Shown one piece after another: positions 63,369 through 64,000 of a DNA stretch of 64,000 nucleotides. Position 1 is the first letter of the stretch; each line of letters opens with the position of its first letter. This DNA comes from Pelagicoccus mobilis (lineage in GTDB: Bacteria > Verrucomicrobiota > Verrucomicrobiia > Opitutales > Opitutaceae). Location: positions 1-64,000 of the forward strand of contig NZ_JAENIL010000034.1 of NCBI RefSeq assembly GCF_016595505.1, in the 5' to 3' direction. The notes under the pieces were generated by a model, which did no database searches, was not told the DNA's origin, and was given only the letters and a program-made list of their open reading frames with translations. The position numbers and the translations under genes are program-made.

Positions 63369-64000
63369 ATGAATCGAATTAAGGCATGTAAATGTGTGCT
63401 CGCCAGTTTTTCGCTTTTTGCGTGTGGAGGTTTTTCGGAACTCGTCGCGAAAGGTGACTTGGAAGTATCAGGAGGAAAAATACGAATGGAGAATTCGCTG
63501 GAGATGAATTTGACCGAACAGAACGAAAAGGCGTCGCAGTTATTAGGAGGCCTTGAAGGGCTTGATCTTCGCTTTTGCGAAGAGCCGAGACTGGAGGTCG
63601 CGTTTTTCGTAGAATCGGGGAGCTCGGAGTCGATAAGGAAGGTCGTTGGAGAGCTGAGCTTGCCAGGGTTGAATGGAGTTATCGCTCTGCGCCGGCCACA
63701 CCCGTTTTGGTATCACCCGTACATGGGCGATAGCCTTGATGTGATCCCGGCCGACCCGAATCACAACTTCCTCGAGTTCCAGGAAGGGCAGGAGCGTGAC
63801 ACGGGTGAAATCCAGTTTCTCCTCTGGCGGAGAGATGATGAAAGCTACGGAGTGATGATTCCGCTATCCAACCAGGATAGACGATCGTTTTTGCGTAGAA
63901 ACGGAGAGACTCTAGAGCAAATTGTTCGCTTTGATTCCCCGACTTCTGACTCGCGATCGACTCTGCTTGTTGCCCAAGGAGATGACCCGTATCAACTTGT
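63369..64000 (+). CDS. GH36 Sip1/raffinose-synthase-like alpha-galactosidase, N-terminal part
   Basis: Open frame of 210 codons that runs off the right edge, starting with a signal-like MNRIKACKCVLASFSLFACGG. The visible part is the N-terminal beta-domain. It matches the layout of raffinose-synthase/Sip1 proteins: LRRPHPFWYHPYMG, then FLLWRRDDESYGVMIPLSNQDRR in the place of the FLPLLEGDFR motif, then LLVAQGDDPYQLV in the place of the VHAGTDPF motif. The catalytic barrel lies outside the window. Bacterial homologues occur in algal galactan clusters. The link is by family pattern and is moderate. Confidence 0.6.
   Translation, partial: MNRIKACKCVLASFSLFACGGFSELVAKGDLEVSGGKIRMENSLEMNLTEQNEKASQLLGGLEGLDLRFCEEPRLEVAFFVESGSSESIRKVVGELSLPGLNGVIALRRPHPFWYHPYMGDSLDVIPADPNHNFLEFQEGQERDTGEIQFLLWRRDDESYGVMIPLSNQDRRSFLRRNGETLEQIVRFDSPTSDSRSTLLVAQGDDPYQL

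Noticed and set aside
1-64000. CRISPR arrays, tRNA or rRNA genes, transposases, phage genes and toxin-antitoxin pairs
   Set aside because: None was seen on reading both strands and the translated frames.

Overview
This window most likely comes from a marine member of the Verrucomicrobiota, probably class Opitutia (Opitutales, Pelagicoccus- or Coraliomargarita-like). The main evidence is two very long TonB-dependent receptors whose mature N-termini carry an acidic stretch followed by an SPF-x-V motif and a TLAGTR/TLAGSR motif, with no SusD partner. Supporting signs are the many sulfatases and secreted glycoside hydrolases, a DUF1080 protein, LacI/AraC regulators beside the hydrolases, and a C-terminal linker style typical of these bacteria. 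No tRNA, rRNA, CRISPR array, insertion sequence or phage gene was seen. The assignment is inferred from family knowledge, not from a search.

Layout. (1) 0-7.7 kb, minus strand: a DUF1566 protein and a sulfatase run into a modABC molybdate importer; then a secreted protein with two TonB-C-like domains and a DUF1080 protein. A 0.65-kb non-coding stretch holds four successive hairpins. (2) 8.4-11.6 kb: a large modular GH86 agarase/porphyranase with a perfect terminator. (3) 11.7-18.3 kb: a MacAB-TolC-type efflux operon (minus) divergent from an ECF sigma / anti-sigma / Spy-like periplasmic protein operon (plus), with start/stop overlaps in the latter. (4) 18.3-26.4 kb: D-lactate dehydrogenase, a long divergent PRPP synthetase, an iduronate-2-sulfatase-like sulfatase, a propeller-type sensor histidine kinase, and a small helical protein of unknown function.

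(5) 26.4-32.9 kb: an AraC regulator divergent from an operon of a GH127-like enzyme, a sulfatase with an altered active-site signature, and a secreted GH13 enzyme. (6) 33.0-37.4 kb: a BlaI/MecI-type repressor and an M56 (BlaR1-like) membrane metalloprotease whose extracellular part is a HEAT-repeat array instead of a beta-lactam sensor, followed by a GH101/GH129-related hydrolase. Three palindromes precede the repressor. (7) 37.5-47 kb: GH1, a beta-helix protein, a GH16 laminarinase-like enzyme, LacI and AraC regulators and a DUF4038 (GH140-like) enzyme. An exact 14-bp word recurs in three intergenic regions here and probably marks a regulon. (8) 47.3-64 kb: TonB receptor, GH2, GPH-family sugar symporter, second GH2, second TonB receptor, LacI regulator, and the start of a GH36 (Sip1/raffinose-synthase-like) gene cut by the window edge.

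Taken together the window is a large polysaccharide-use region. Secreted endo-enzymes (GH86, GH16, GH13) and sulfatases would release oligosaccharides, the two TonB receptors would import them over the outer membrane, periplasmic GH2/GH1/GH36 enzymes would trim them, and the GPH symporter would take up the sugars. The mix suggests red-algal galactans plus laminarin-type glucan and other algal glycans; exact substrates are inference.
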